A DNA stretch of 64,000 nucleotides from Nodularia spumigena CCY9414. GTDB taxonomy: Bacteria > Cyanobacteriota > Cyanobacteriia > Cyanobacteriales > Nostocaceae. Position numbers and translations under genes: made by a program. The notes below the pieces were generated by a model, which saw only the letters and a list, made by a program, of their open reading frames with translations, had not been told where the DNA came from and searched no databases. The stretch lies in assembly GCF_000340565.2 (NCBI RefSeq), contig NZ_CP007203.1:1633030-1697029 (forward strand). Direction: 5' to 3'. Position 1 is the stretch's first letter; the number at the start of each line of letters is the position of its first letter. This document shows positions 25,870-36,105 of the stretch, piece by piece.

Positions 25870-26928
25870 ATGTCTGACACTTTAAGCAAGCTAACTTATC
25901 AGACCTTTCAACAAGGCAAAAGTTACTTTGGTCTAGCTCATAAAACTTTAAGTTCAAGGCTGATGAATCTCATTCATCCTACTCTAGGGCAAAAGGGCAA
26001 GCCCATTCCTAGGGAGGTTTTGTTCAAACTTCAACAAAAAATAAATCAGCTGCTAGAAACAGACTGGGAGGATGCCCAAAAAGGGGTATATCCCGAAAGC
26101 TTATTGTTTGACAACCCTTGGGCAGATTTTTTCCGCTACTATCCACTGCTATGTCTAGACATACCTCAAATCTGGGAACGAGCCGAAAAACAGAAATATC
26201 AAGAATTTTCGCCGGAAATAGAGACAGATGGTTATCCCAGCTATTATGTGCAGAACTTTCATCACCAAAGTAACGGCTATTTGAGCGACGATTCAGCCAA
26301 TTTATATGATTTACAGGTAGAAATTCTCTTTAATGGGACTGCTGACCCCATGCGGCGGCGGATTCTTGCGCCTCTGAAACAAGGGCTGAAAGCTTTTGAT
26401 GCGGTTCCGCCACGACAAATGCGGATTTTAGATGTTGCTTGTGGTACTGGGCGAACACTGAAGATGATTCGGGCAGCTTTACCTCAAGCATCTCTGTATG
26501 GTGTGGATTTATCACCAGCTTATTTGCGTAAGGCAAATCAACAACTATCGGAAATTCCCGGAGAGTTACCGCAACTTTTACAAGCTAATGCGGAAGAGTT
26601 ACCTTACTTAAACGACTATTTCCATGCTGTAACTTCTGTTTTTCTCTTCCATGAGTTACCAGCAAAAGTACGGCAAACAGTGATTGAACAATGTTTCCGA
26701 GTCACAAAACCGGGGGGAGTATTTGTAATTTGTGATTCTATTCAACTGAGTGATTCACCGGAATTTGCTGTGACAATGGATTCTTTTGCAGAAGTCTTTC
26801 ATGAACCCTACTATCGGGATTACACTCATGATGATTTGGTAGAACGTCTAGAAAAAGCTGGTTTTGAGAAGATAGAGGTGCAAGTTAACTTTATGAGTAA
26901 GTATTTTATTGCTCATAAGCCTGCTTAA
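25870..26928 (+). CDS. Class I SAM-dependent methyltransferase (UbiE/COQ5-like)
   Basis: 352 aa. The first ~170 residues are a cyanobacterium-type N-terminal region with many aromatic residues. The C-terminal half is a Rossmann methyltransferase: motif I is ILDVACGTGRTL (about 182-193), followed by YGVDLSPAYLRKA, the LPYLNDYFHAV post-II stretch, and FRVTKPGGVFVICD for motif III. Substrate cannot be assigned; lipids, quinones or other small molecules are possible. It starts at ATG after an AT-rich leader. It is flanked by repeat-rich spacer DNA upstream and a small membrane protein gene downstream. Confidence 0.88.
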   Translation: MSDTLSKLTYQTFQQGKSYFGLAHKTLSSRLMNLIHPTLGQKGKPIPREVLFKLQQKINQLLETDWEDAQKGVYPESLLFDNPWADFFRYYPLLCLDIPQIWERAEKQKYQEFSPEIETDGYPSYYVQNFHHQSNGYLSDDSANLYDLQVEILFNGTADPMRRRILAPLKQGLKAFDAVPPRQMRILDVACGTGRTLKMIRAALPQASLYGVDLSPAYLRKANQQLSEIPGELPQLLQANAEELPYLNDYFHAVTSVFLFHELPAKVRQTVIEQCFRVTKPGGVFVICDSIQLSDSPEFAVTMDSFAEVFHEPYYRDYTHDDLVERLEKAGFEKIEVQVNFMSKYFIAHKPA

Positions 26929-27086
26929 CTTGAATATCAGGGTGAGTATGTTCGCTCACCCGACAATAAAAAATAAATTCAGTAAGATGTCAGGTTTTCT
27001 TGGCATTTGTGGTTACACTGAACATCAAGTATCATGCAAGCTGTTTACTCTATTAGTAGGGTGGCTTACACGCGGAGGATGAAAGA

Positions 27087-27365
27087 ATGAGGGTTTGGCT
27101 TGCTTGTTTTTTAGTGTTGTTCGCTTTTGCAGAACTGTTTGACTGGTTAAAAGCATTTAATCTACCGTTACCAATTTATATTTTGGGTGGGACATTTTTA
27201 GCTGTTGCTTCTAACTACGACAAGATTGTTGGCTCTTACTTCAGTGATGCAATTATTGAAACATCGCCCGAACAACCGCAGTTAAATTCGCCTAGCCAAT
27301 CCCTTGATCCTATTTCTTTTGCTAGTCCTGTGGAACAAGTGCAAGAATCGGAAACACAATTTTAG
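27087..27365 (+). CDS. Hypothetical small membrane protein, 92 aa
   Basis: Two hydrophobic segments (about residues 2-17 and 28-42: LPIYILGGTFLAVASNY) are followed by a polar, Pro/Ser/Gln-rich tail that is probably cytoplasmic and disordered. A good AGGATGAAAGA ribosome binding site precedes the ATG. I recognise it only as a conserved-looking cyanobacterial small protein without known function. Confidence 0.7.
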   Translation: MRVWLACFLVLFAFAELFDWLKAFNLPLPIYILGGTFLAVASNYDKIVGSYFSDAIIETSPEQPQLNSPSQSLDPISFASPVEQVQESETQF

Positions 27366-27642
27366 GGAAGAGCAAAAAATAAATTCCCCGAAAATTGTCG
27401 GACGGGACAGCGCAAGCTAACTCACCCTTATTCGTTAAGGTTTTGTAACGTCCTAACCCACCCTACAATTTGGAGATTTCAAGCACTAGAATATTTCTTT
27501 ACAGATATTGCTCAGAGCAACCAGTAAATTGCTAAATTTTGCTAAATTAAAGACAGTTTGAGTGAAAAGCTCATTAACCCCAATTCGGTAATTTTTTCCG
27601 AGTTGGCAACATTTACCAAATTTAGGCTACTACCGCAACGCC

Positions 27643-29871
27643 GTGATTAGTGGAATATTAAAAAAACTTCGAGCTGCGTTTGCTAAAGACAAGACATACC
27701 GTGATACTTTTTCCCAGAAGCCCTGGTTACAACTTATTTTAGTAACAAGCCTGGGAGTGACAGCTTTGGTATGGGGAGTTAGGGAACTGAAATGGTTACA
27801 GCCTTGGGAATTAAAAGCTTATGACCAAATGTTGCGATCGCGTCCTGTGGAACCACCCGATCATCGCATATTATTAGTAGAAATTACTCAAGAGGATCTA
27901 GCACAAGAGCAATGGCCTTTATCAGATGCCAAAATCAATCAGATGTTGCTCAAACTAGAATCCTACCACCCCAGTATTATTGGTATCCATTTTAACCGTG
28001 CCAATCAGGAAAATTTAGCAGTCAATCTCAAAAATCCCGAAAATATTATTAGCACTTGCCTATTTAGTAGCATAAACAGGCAAGAAATCCCCCCACCATC
28101 TAATTTTCCTGAAGATAATTTCGGCTTTAAGGATTTAATTCCTGATTACGAATCAGACCAAATTATCCGCCGCAGTTTATTATTTGCCCACTCTGAAGAT
28201 AACAAATGTACAACTTCTTTCTCATTTGCTGCTAGATTGGCAGTTAATTATCTAGAAAAATTGGGTTTTTACATTGACTTTCCTGACCAATATAATTTTT
28301 CTATAGGTGAAACTTTATTTTCCACCCTCAAAGCCAATTCCGGTAGTTATAAAAAACTGGATGCAGCAGGTTATCAAATACTATTAAATTACCGCCACAC
28401 TGAACGCATCGCTGAGAAAGTCACTCTTACACAAGTTCTTAATAATCAACTCGAACCGGATTTAGTCAAAGATAAAATAGTAATTATTGGCACAACTGCA
28501 CCCAGTGTTAACCCTGGCTTAAATACACCTTACAATGCTGCACCTGACCAACCATCTAGAACCCCTGCTGTCTTAATTCATGCACAGATAATTAGTCAGA
28601 TTCTCAGTACAGTGTTGGATGGAAGACCCCTAATTTGGTACTGGTCTGAAGGGTTGGAAATCCTTTGGCTGTGTGGCTGGTCAACCATAGGTAGTATTGT
28701 GGGGTGGCGAATGCGACATCCTTTGTTGTTGCTAGTCGTGGGAGGTGCAAGTTTAGCTGGCTTGGTAGTAATCTGCATAGTGGTATTTTTCCAAGCTGGT
28801 TGGATACCGCTTATCCCTCCAGCCATAGGTTTTCTTCTCAGTGGTGTGAGTACGATGATTTATACCACCTACCAAAATCAGCAGCAAACAAAGGTAATAC
28901 TGTTAAAAATTGAACAACAAAATTCAGCAATTGAACAGTTAAATATTCTTTTAAAAGATACTCAAACTACAGCAATTCGTGACTTACATATTCACGCTAC
29001 ATCCACACCTATCATCCCAGAAAAAAGAACTGGTGATTTACTTTTGGCTGGACGTTACCAAATATCAAAAATTTTAGGGGCTGGGGGATTTGGTCGGACT
29101 TATTTAGCAAAAGATACTCAGCGTCCGGGTAATCCTATTTGTGTAGTTAAACAATTAATGCCGGCACGTCGGGATACTAAATTTATGGAAGTAGCCAGAA
29201 GGCTATTTAATACTGAAGCGGACATTTTAGAAGTGTTGGGAAAACATCAGCAAATTCCCGAACTGCTAGCTTACTTTGAAGAGGAGCAAGAATTTTATTT
29301 AATCCAAGAATACATTCCTGGACATACTCTAAATGAGGAATTACCACCTGTGCAGGTTGTACAGAATGAAGCTTTTGTGATTGATATGCTCAAGGGAGTT
29401 CTAGAAGTATTAGTATTTATGCATGAGCGTCGGATAATTCATCGGGATATTAAACCAACTAATATTATTAGATGCTCTGAAGATAATCGCCTGGTATTAA
29501 TTGACTTTGGTGCAGTCAAGTTGATGCAACCCCCAAATAGCGAGCAAACAGAGTTAGCAACTGTCGCCATTGGGACAAGGGGTTATGCGCCACCAGAGCA
29601 ATTTGCCGGTCATCCCCGCTTGTCTAGTGATATTTACGCGTTGGGAATGATAGGTATTCAAGCGATTACTGGAATATTACCCCAAGAACTCAAACCAGAT
29701 TTAGATACTGGTAATATCCTGTGGAGAGAAACAGCCGAAATTAGCGACGAATTAGCAGCAATTTTAGATAAAATGGTACGCTATCATTTTAGCGATCGCT
29801 ATCAAAACGCAACCGATGTAATGCAAGATTTAAATCACCTGACTAATTCTACATCTGCAAACTCTTATTGA
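27643..29871 (+). CDS. CHASE2-domain serine/threonine protein kinase
   Basis: 742 aa transmembrane receptor kinase. Residues ~25-45 are a first membrane helix. The extracytoplasmic CHASE2 sensor covers about 55-335, and three further helices (about 345-415) precede a short coiled coil. The kinase domain starts at about residue 470 with ISKILGAGGFGRTYLAKD and VVKQL. It contains HRDIKPTNI near 600, IDFGAVK in place of DFG-plus, and GTRGYAPPEQF. All catalytic residues appear present. The start is GTG. It resembles the CHASE2-STK family frequent in cyanobacteria, which are presumed environmental sensors; the ligand is unknown. Confidence 0.92.
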   Translation: MISGILKKLRAAFAKDKTYRDTFSQKPWLQLILVTSLGVTALVWGVRELKWLQPWELKAYDQMLRSRPVEPPDHRILLVEITQEDLAQEQWPLSDAKINQMLLKLESYHPSIIGIHFNRANQENLAVNLKNPENIISTCLFSSINRQEIPPPSNFPEDNFGFKDLIPDYESDQIIRRSLLFAHSEDNKCTTSFSFAARLAVNYLEKLGFYIDFPDQYNFSIGETLFSTLKANSGSYKKLDAAGYQILLNYRHTERIAEKVTLTQVLNNQLEPDLVKDKIVIIGTTAPSVNPGLNTPYNAAPDQPSRTPAVLIHAQIISQILSTVLDGRPLIWYWSEGLEILWLCGWSTIGSIVGWRMRHPLLLLVVGGASLAGLVVICIVVFFQAGWIPLIPPAIGFLLSGVSTMIYTTYQNQQQTKVILLKIEQQNSAIEQLNILLKDTQTTAIRDLHIHATSTPIIPEKRTGDLLLAGRYQISKILGAGGFGRTYLAKDTQRPGNPICVVKQLMPARRDTKFMEVARRLFNTEADILEVLGKHQQIPELLAYFEEEQEFYLIQEYIPGHTLNEELPPVQVVQNEAFVIDMLKGVLEVLVFMHERRIIHRDIKPTNIIRCSEDNRLVLIDFGAVKLMQPPNSEQTELATVAIGTRGYAPPEQFAGHPRLSSDIYALGMIGIQAITGILPQELKPDLDTGNILWRETAEISDELAAILDKMVRYHFSDRYQNATDVMQDLNHLTNSTSANSY

Positions 29872-29935
29872 GTTGATTCAATCCTCAAATCCTAGAGGAA
29901 CTTACACTATTTAAAACCTCAAATCCTAAATTTCT

Positions 29936-30964
29936 ATGACTGATGGTAAAGAAACTGCAATTGCAGGTATATATGAAGTATGTATTGGCGTTCCAGACCC
30001 AATTTTTGCCATTCAATATTGGGAGCAATTTGGCTATCGCATTGGTCAAGTGGGGGAATTACCCGCAGATGCAGCCTATCCATTATATGGGGTGAATTCT
30101 TCTTTGCGTTCGATTCGCCTTTACCACCAAAATGCCGATCATGGTTTAATTAGGTTGATGGTTTGGCAAAAGCCCACGAATCAGGGATTAGGGTTAGCTT
30201 CGATGAAAGTGAAGGGAAATCGCTGGGCGACAACTTTAACTGCTGATATTCTCACCATTTTAAATCATGCCGAGGATGCAAAAGCCGGACGTTGGGCAAT
30301 TAAATATACCAATCCTCACTGGGAAGTTATCTATAACAAAGAGCGAAAAAGCCGACCTTTTACAGATCCTGCGGTGGGAGTGCGAGAAATGTTATTACTC
30401 CAACCCTTAACGCGACAAGTTCTATTTCAAAGGTTTGGCTATACACTACCAGATTACGGACAAATTAACTATAGTGCGGCTTTCCAAACTAGCCAGTTTA
30501 CCCATATGGGCATGATTGTACAGGATGATAGTAAGCAAATCCTGAAATTTTATGAAGAAGTTTTAGGTTTATTGCGTGTCCGTGATGATGTGGAAACGAG
30601 CTATGAATCTTCAGGAGCAGGGCGAGAAATGTTTGACCTCAAACCTGGTGAAAAGTTTATTGTCACAGCCTTTGATGACCCTCGTTCCTCCAAATCTGAC
30701 TTAATGGCGGCGCGGAGCGGGAGACTTTACATCATTCGATTTCCAGATGCAATTAATTTAGAATCCCGCTTTGACGCATCACAACCGGGCTGCTTAGGAA
30801 TTTCACTTTATACATACCGGATACAGGGAATAGAAGAATATTGCGATCGCATTAAAGCCAGTTCAGTGCTAAAATTTACCAACATCATCGAAAATGAGTT
30901 TAGAGAGAAAAGTTTTTCCTTTGTTGCACCGGATGGCTACTTTTGGAACTTAGTAGAAGGTTGA
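29936..30964 (+). CDS. VOC (glyoxalase/dioxygenase-like) protein, two domains
   Basis: 342 aa with two beta-alpha-beta-beta-beta VOC units, about residues 8-150 and 185-340. The second has FTHMGMIVQDDSKQILKFYEEVLGLLRVRDD, a typical VOC opening, and ends SFSFVAPDGYFWNLVE with the usual C-terminal Glu. Metal ligands in the first unit are less obvious. The family includes glyoxalases, dioxygenases and binding proteins; the activity here cannot be chosen. It lies 64 bp after the CHASE2 kinase gene on the same strand. Confidence 0.82.
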   Translation: MTDGKETAIAGIYEVCIGVPDPIFAIQYWEQFGYRIGQVGELPADAAYPLYGVNSSLRSIRLYHQNADHGLIRLMVWQKPTNQGLGLASMKVKGNRWATTLTADILTILNHAEDAKAGRWAIKYTNPHWEVIYNKERKSRPFTDPAVGVREMLLLQPLTRQVLFQRFGYTLPDYGQINYSAAFQTSQFTHMGMIVQDDSKQILKFYEEVLGLLRVRDDVETSYESSGAGREMFDLKPGEKFIVTAFDDPRSSKSDLMAARSGRLYIIRFPDAINLESRFDASQPGCLGISLYTYRIQGIEEYCDRIKASSVLKFTNIIENEFREKSFSFVAPDGYFWNLVEG

Positions 30965-31148
30965 GAATAAGTCGGTAGGCGCGGGTGGAAGCGGCTTCAA
31001 GCAGTGAGCCTGTAGTCCCTCGAAATTCTGAATAAACTCGCCCGTTCAGGTGCTGGGTGCTGGAGGAAAGATTGTGACTTCTCTCTCAACCCGGAAAGCA
31101 GGTCGAAATTAGGGAATATGTAGCATTAACCGACCCAAAAATTTTGCT

Positions 31149-31691
31149 GTGCGAATGAGAAATTGGACTGCGACGATTGTAGTAACTTCTTCTTGGCTGA
31201 TATCTGGGTTCATAGCTTCTCAACCCTTAACTTCTTTAGCAGATAATGGCGTAACCTCTTCTGAGTCAATTTCTCAGTCAAGGAACACTCAACCGATTAC
31301 CCTGAATACAACTGAGTTTGGAGTGCTCAAAGTTAATTCCAAAGGTCAAAGTTACTTTACTCCTACCCGGAGAATATTACTGTCTCAGGGTGGTAAATAC
31401 GGATGGCGGATTCAACTGAAAAATTACAAAGGTAAGGTAACATGGCGAGAAATTATGCGATTACCAAAACCTCCAGAAACTTGGGCTACAGATGATGGTG
31501 GAAGCTTGTCTTTATCATCTGATGGGCGGGAAGCTGTAACAACCCGTACAGTATTCACCAATGATGGCAAAATTGAGAATTTCTGGACGATGGTTCCTGG
31601 CGATCCTGGTGGTAAGCATCAAATACAGGTTTACGTTGATAACCGTCTCATTGGTTCCTTCGATTTTGAAGTGATTTCTTTGAGAAATTAA
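31149..31691 (+). CDS. Secreted hypothetical protein
   Basis: 180 aa with a signal peptide (WTATIVVTSSWLISGFIASQ) and a mature, beta-rich domain beginning at about residue 50. It has no Cys and no obvious catalytic motif. WATDDGGSLSLSSDGREAVTT and GDPGGKHQIQVYVDNRLIGSFDFEV suggest an immunoglobulin- or lipocalin-like sandwich used for binding. The frame starts at GTG (31149); an ATG two codons later (31155) is equally possible. Function unknown. Confidence 0.72.
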   Translation: MRMRNWTATIVVTSSWLISGFIASQPLTSLADNGVTSSESISQSRNTQPITLNTTEFGVLKVNSKGQSYFTPTRRILLSQGGKYGWRIQLKNYKGKVTWREIMRLPKPPETWATDDGGSLSLSSDGREAVTTRTVFTNDGKIENFWTMVPGDPGGKHQIQVYVDNRLIGSFDFEVISLRN

Positions 31692-31762
31692 ACTTTTGCG
31701 CCCCTGAGCGTTTGAAACCATTGCAAACTATTCTAGAAATAGAGATTTCATCAAAGAAACTC

Positions 31763-32131
31763 ATGGATGCCAAAGAATTAATCCGACTTTATAACTCAGG
31801 ACAGAGGTATTTTCCCGCCGCAAACCTCGTTCGAGTGAAGCTGATAGCAGCCTACTTACCTGGAATCAACTTGTGGGGAGCAGATTTGAGAAGAGCTAAC
31901 CTAGCTAAAGCCAAACTCTGGGGAGCAGACTTAAGTCACGCTAATTTAGCCAATGCGAACTTAACTAGAGCTAACTTGTCTGGCGTTAAACTGAACCAGG
32001 CCAATCTCCGAGGAGCGAAACTCAATTTAGCCAAATTTTACGGTGCTGACTTTACTGGGGCTTACTATGATGACAGCACGAGGTTTTCGCGAGGTTTCGA
32101 CCCAGAAAGCCGAAATATGCAGAAATTTTAA
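31763..32131 (+). CDS. Pentapeptide repeat protein
   Basis: About 122 aa. After an N-terminal MDAKELIRLYNSGQRYFPAAN, it has about fifteen A(D/N)LXX units such as GADLRRANLAKAKLWGADLSHANL, which form a right-handed quadrilateral beta-helix. The frame opens upstream with TTG at 31712, but the ATG at 31763 gives the family-typical N-terminus. The first gene-proximal region overlaps nothing. Cyanobacteria have many such proteins, mostly without known role; some bind gyrase or act in thylakoid targeting. Confidence 0.85.
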   Translation: MDAKELIRLYNSGQRYFPAANLVRVKLIAAYLPGINLWGADLRRANLAKAKLWGADLSHANLANANLTRANLSGVKLNQANLRGAKLNLAKFYGADFTGAYYDDSTRFSRGFDPESRNMQKF

Positions 32132-32195
32132 CAGTTATCAGTTATCAGTTATCAGTCAAGAGAGATAATTGGGTTCACTGTTCACTGTTTACTGT

Positions 32196-33014
32196 TCACT
32201 GTTCTTCGGCTTCAGGAAGGGGGAAGATTTCGCCAGCCAAGTAAGCCTGAAAGTGTTTTTGGAAGTACAGCCAAGAGGTCATGTCTTCCCCATCTAAAAA
32301 AGCTTTTGGTGCTTGCTTGTACAGAGGAACGCGGGTATTAATTTCATCTTGAAGTAACTGGGGTAATTCTGTCAAACCATTTACTTTACTTCCCGAAGCA
32401 CTGTAAATGAGATAACCAGAGCTATCGCCCATTTTCATCCAGGGCAACCATTGACCAATTCTATCCCAACTGAGTCTAAGTTGAGACACTGAATCTAGTT
32501 CTGAGTTAGATAAATCTACTGTTGGTACAGCTAATTTGAATAGTTCCGTGGCTTGATAAATTGGATATGGGCTGTATGCAGCAAACTTGGGGTCTTCTGC
32601 CAGTAAATTAGGATAAGTGGGAAAAATATCAAAAACGAAGGTTGTGGTATCTCCTTCAACTTGGGCGGGAAATTTGCCTTGAAACTGCCCCTGTACAGGA
32701 TTATTAGCAACATGGATCACAGGTACTGTTTCACCTGTCCAGGGGTTCTCCCAGTTTCGCAGAATCTCGCCTGTTTGTGGATCTAGGTAGTAAGTCAATT
32801 CCCTAGAAGTAAAATCCCAGCTACCCTCTGCTGTGGGAATACACCTACTAACGCTGACTCCCGACATTTTAAACAGCAGTTTTCTTTTCTCACCAGGAAT
32901 AAAACTGTAAATTTTACCTGTCCAGGTGAGAAATGTAGATTTCGTAGGGTTAAGGGAAGAGCGAGTTTTAACCCATTTTTGGGCATCTAATTCTTGAACT
33001 TGGGCAACCATCAT
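32196..33014 (-). CDS. DUF1838 family protein
   Basis: 272 aa soluble protein. The features I associate with DUF1838 are present: WTGKIYSFIPGEKRKLLFKMSGVSVSRCI, RELTYYLDPQTGEILRNWENPWTGETVPV, and WLPWMKMGDSSGYLIYSASGSKV. Biochemical function is not known. The ATG is preceded by AAGGAG at an ideal distance, which supports this start. It is codirectional with the AbrB-type membrane protein gene upstream (~40 bp gap that contains TCATTAG heptamers), so they may share a transcript. Confidence 0.8.
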   Translation of the reverse strand: MMVAQVQELDAQKWVKTRSSLNPTKSTFLTWTGKIYSFIPGEKRKLLFKMSGVSVSRCIPTAEGSWDFTSRELTYYLDPQTGEILRNWENPWTGETVPVIHVANNPVQGQFQGKFPAQVEGDTTTFVFDIFPTYPNLLAEDPKFAAYSPYPIYQATELFKLAVPTVDLSNSELDSVSQLRLSWDRIGQWLPWMKMGDSSGYLIYSASGSKVNGLTELPQLLQDEINTRVPLYKQAPKAFLDGEDMTSWLYFQKHFQAYLAGEIFPLPEAEEQ

Positions 33015-33054
33015 ATATTGTCTCCTTAGTCATTAGTCATTAGTCATTGGTTTA

Positions 33055-34236
33055 TTAAACTGGGTCTGATAGCTGCTTATCAAGACGACTAAATAAAAAT
33101 ATCCACAATGGTAGAGAACTATTAATAGCAATGAGTCGGACTAAATGACCAGCTGTGACAATTTCTACATTATGATTTAATGCCAGTGATACTAAAATCA
33201 TTTCTGGCGCTCCTCCTGGTGCTGTAACTAACAGACAAGTTAACCAGTCCCAAGAGGTTAATTGCATAGCCAGCATAGCAGCGATCGCACCCGCAATCAG
33301 AGTCATAGCTACAGACATAAAAGCATAACCTATAGCCCTTTTGCCAATATTAGGTTTATCTCCCCAATACTCACCAATGGTAATTCCCAACAGCAGTTGA
33401 CCTAATAATTTGATCAACACCGGCGGACTAAAATCCACATCACCGAAAACAGGTAGCAAGTGTAACAAAGAATTAAAGGCTAGACCAACTACTAATGCCC
33501 CAAAAAACTCGGCTGCTGGCATTTTACATAATCCAGCTAGAGAAACTACCAATGTGGTAATTACCAGTGCTAAAGACAGTAATCCCAGTTGGGATGGCTC
33601 AAAACTCAGTAATCTAACTGTGACAGGTAAGGTTTGCTGGCTGAGAACATGATCAACTGATGTCCGAGCAATCAAGGGAATCAGTAATACTACGGTAGTG
33701 ACGCGAATTGCCTGAACTAAGGCTACAAGGGTAACATTTCTATTGTAATCGGCCGCAATAGATGACATGACTCCCACACCGCCGGGAACTGTCGCCAGCA
33801 TTGAGGTTAATAAATTGGTTTGACTCAAGCGTGAGTATAAGTAGCCAATGCAGCCACCACACAGCAGTAAAAATAAAGTGAGAAAAATAAATATAGGAAC
33901 ACCAGAAGCCAGACTGGTTAAATCGCTATTGCTACTTGATGCACCGACACTCAAGCCGACAAGTGCCATTCCCACCTTCCTCGCCCGGCGATTAGGTTTG
34001 GGATAATACTGGTAGAAAATCCGACATCCTTGTAAAACTATTGCACCAGAGCCAAGTCCGCCAAATATCCAAGCAATGCCGCCTACTTGTAACTTGACTA
34101 AGACTAAAGCCAAAGGTATGGCCAGCAGGAGTTCTAGACTGAGGATTACTAGCTTCACATATACTGGTTGGGCAACATTTGGATGTTGATGAGTGGGTAA
34201 CTCTTGGGTGGGAGTAACACTGAGATTTTGATTCAT
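33055..34236 (-). CDS. AbrB-type (PF05145) membrane protein
   Basis: 393 aa, with 9-11 predicted hydrophobic helices arranged in two similar halves. The first half contains IAWIFGGLGSGAIVL and the motif TVPGGVGVMSSIAADYN. The second has CLLVTAPGGAPEMILVSLALNHNVEIVTAGHLVRL. The repeated PGG...M pattern is characteristic of the AbrB duplication family (unrelated to the DNA-binding AbrB). These are thought to be transporters or membrane regulators; no substrate can be given. It is followed by DUF1838. Confidence 0.82.
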   Translation of the reverse strand: MNQNLSVTPTQELPTHQHPNVAQPVYVKLVILSLELLLAIPLALVLVKLQVGGIAWIFGGLGSGAIVLQGCRIFYQYYPKPNRRARKVGMALVGLSVGASSSNSDLTSLASGVPIFIFLTLFLLLCGGCIGYLYSRLSQTNLLTSMLATVPGGVGVMSSIAADYNRNVTLVALVQAIRVTTVVLLIPLIARTSVDHVLSQQTLPVTVRLLSFEPSQLGLLSLALVITTLVVSLAGLCKMPAAEFFGALVVGLAFNSLLHLLPVFGDVDFSPPVLIKLLGQLLLGITIGEYWGDKPNIGKRAIGYAFMSVAMTLIAGAIAAMLAMQLTSWDWLTCLLVTAPGGAPEMILVSLALNHNVEIVTAGHLVRLIAINSSLPLWIFLFSRLDKQLSDPV

Positions 34237-34474
34237 CTAAAAGGGTTGTTTAAATTAATTCAATATGCACTCAAAGTAGCGTAATTACCTAAAACGCACA
34301 TCGTTATACAGGCAATAAAAACTGCAAAAATTTGCTTATTTTTAACTTTTGACTTTTAACTTTTGACTTTTGACTTCCGCCCTGCGGTACTAACCCCCTG
34401 TTGCCGGTGCTTCCACCCCCTAACTGTGGCACAATAAGGAATTGTAATAAGAAAAATATTGTTAAGGTAATTTA

Positions 34475-35599
34475 GTGACTCCAACTGCTCAATCCACGGC
34501 AAGTGCGCGTCGCGTGGTATTCCCATTTACGGCAATTGTGGGCCAGGAAGAAATGAAACTGGCGCTGCTGTTGAACGTGATTGACCCCAAAATCGGTGGT
34601 GTAATGATTATGGGCGATCGCGGTACCGGCAAATCCACGACTATCCGGGCGCTGGCTGATTTATTGCCAGAAATCCCTGTTGTTGCCAATGACCCCTTCA
34701 ACAGTGACCCCAACGACCCCGATGTGATGAGTGATGAAGTTCGCCAAATGGTAGAACAAGGGGCAGAAATTCCCATAGCTCACAAAAAAGTTCAAATGGT
34801 AGACTTGCCATTGGGGGCTACAGAAGACCGCGTTTGTGGCACTATCGACATTGAGAAGGCTTTATCTGAAGGTGTGAAAGCTTTTGAGCCGGGATTGCTG
34901 GCTAAGGCTAACCGAGGCATTCTTTATGTAGATGAAGTCAATTTGCTCGACGACCACCTAGTAGACGTGCTACTGGACTCCGCAGCCAGTGGCTGGAATA
35001 CTGTAGAACGCGAAGGTATTTCTATTCGTCACCCAGCCCGTTTTGTGCTTGTAGGTTCTGGGAACCCAGAAGAAGGTGAATTACGTCCCCAATTGCTAGA
35101 CCGTTTTGGGATGCACGCAGAAATCCACACTGTCAAAGAACCAGCTTTGCGGGTGCAAATTGTGGAACAAAGGGCGGAATTTGATCAAAATCCTCCGGAA
35201 TTTCTGGAAAAATGCCAAGGGGAACAAGAAGCATTACAACAAAAAATTGTCAATGCTCAAAATTTGTTACCAAAAGTAACACTTGACTACGACCAACGAG
35301 TCAAGATTTCGGAAATTTGCTCAGAACTAGATGTAGATGGTTTGCGTGGTGATATTGTCAGCAACCGCGCCGCTAAAGCATTAACTGCATTTGAAGGTCG
35401 TAGCGAAGTCACCGTTGATGATATCAAACGCGTGATTACTTTATGTCTGCGTCACAGACTGCGGAAAGACCCCTTAGAGTCTATTGATACTGGCTATAAG
35501 GTACAAAAAGCTTTTGCGCGGGTTTTTGGTTTGGAACCACCAGAAGATGATGCTACACAAAAAAATGGCGTAGGTCAAAAAATAGGGGCTAGAGGTTAA
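34475..35599 (+). CDS. chlI: Magnesium chelatase ATPase subunit I
   Basis: AAA+ motor that works with ChlD and ChlH to insert Mg2+ into protoporphyrin IX, the first committed step of chlorophyll synthesis. Walker A is GDRGTGKST (47-55). Other ChlI features are the [21 protein letters not shown] loop, Walker [20 protein letters not shown], sensor 1 [21 protein letters not shown], and the C-terminal [21 protein letters not shown]. 374 aa is standard for cyanobacteria. The start is GTG, preceded by AAGGTAA. No chlD or chlH is nearby. Confidence 0.97.
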   Translation: MTPTAQSTASARRVVFPFTAIVGQEEMKLALLLNVIDPKIGGVMIMGDRGTGKSTTIRALADLLPEIPVVANDPFNSDPNDPDVMSDEVRQMVEQGAEIPIAHKKVQMVDLPLGATEDRVCGTIDIEKALSEGVKAFEPGLLAKANRGILYVDEVNLLDDHLVDVLLDSAASGWNTVEREGISIRHPARFVLVGSGNPEEGELRPQLLDRFGMHAEIHTVKEPALRVQIVEQRAEFDQNPPEFLEKCQGEQEALQQKIVNAQNLLPKVTLDYDQRVKISEICSELDVDGLRGDIVSNRAAKALTAFEGRSEVTVDDIKRVITLCLRHRLRKDPLESIDTGYKVQKAFARVFGLEPPEDDATQKNGVGQKIGARG

Positions 35600-35618
35600 A
35601 AATTTTTAGGGTTGAGTT

Positions 35619-35984
35619 GTGAAAAGTTATTTCATGACTCAGCACTTTTTTATTGTACAAACGCGATTCATTCCGTCTCCACTCAGATTAATTATGAGAT
35701 TGTGGAACTCTTGCTTAAACAGCTTGATTTTAGCTAGCCAATACAACCCACCTGGGTTGGTAGAGTTATTGATGCTCATGCTAGCGATCGCCATGTTAAT
35801 CATAGCTACCATTTTACCAGCAGATATGCCTTATTTAGTCTTGGGTTTGAGCCTGGTAGTGGGAGCATCGATTTCTATCTTAGTCCGGGAAGCGATCGCT
35901 CCCTCACCCCAAAGACGAGTTACCCAATTCACCGCCTTATTATTGCTTTTCATTAGTATCTACGGCTTTGCTGATTTGCTGTAA
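35619..35984 (+). CDS. Hypothetical membrane protein after chlI
   Basis: Up to 121 aa with three hydrophobic segments (LVELLMLMLAIAMLIIATIL, MPYLVLGLSLVVGASISILV, FTALLLLFISIYGFADLL). The start is uncertain: GTG at 35619, ATG at 35634, or ATG at 35694 (MRLWNSCLNSL). The last looks the most natural for a protein of this type. It lies 20 bp after chlI on the same strand and may be co-transcribed. No known family was recognised. Confidence 0.65.
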   Translation: MKSYFMTQHFFIVQTRFIPSPLRLIMRLWNSCLNSLILASQYNPPGLVELLMLMLAIAMLIIATILPADMPYLVLGLSLVVGASISILVREAIAPSPQRRVTQFTALLLLFISIYGFADLL

Positions 35985-35999
35985 TAGAACCTCACCCCA

Positions 36000-36103
36000 G
36001 AAGAAGCAGGGGAGCAGGGAGCAGGGAGCAAGGGGGGAGTAAGAAATTACTTTAAACTTCCGGTTACTTAACAACCATTCCTCTTCTCCCCTGCTCCCTG
36101 CTT
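36000..36103. repeat. GGGAGCA tandem repeat with inverted counterpart
   Basis: AGAAGCAGGGGAGCAGGGAGC at 36000-36028 is repeated in inverted form near 36079-36101 (CTCTTCTCCCCTGCTCCC), forming a large imperfect hairpin. The same unit is seen at about 925-958. It lies between convergent genes and may also end transcripts. Confidence 0.7.
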
Positions 36104-36105
36104 CT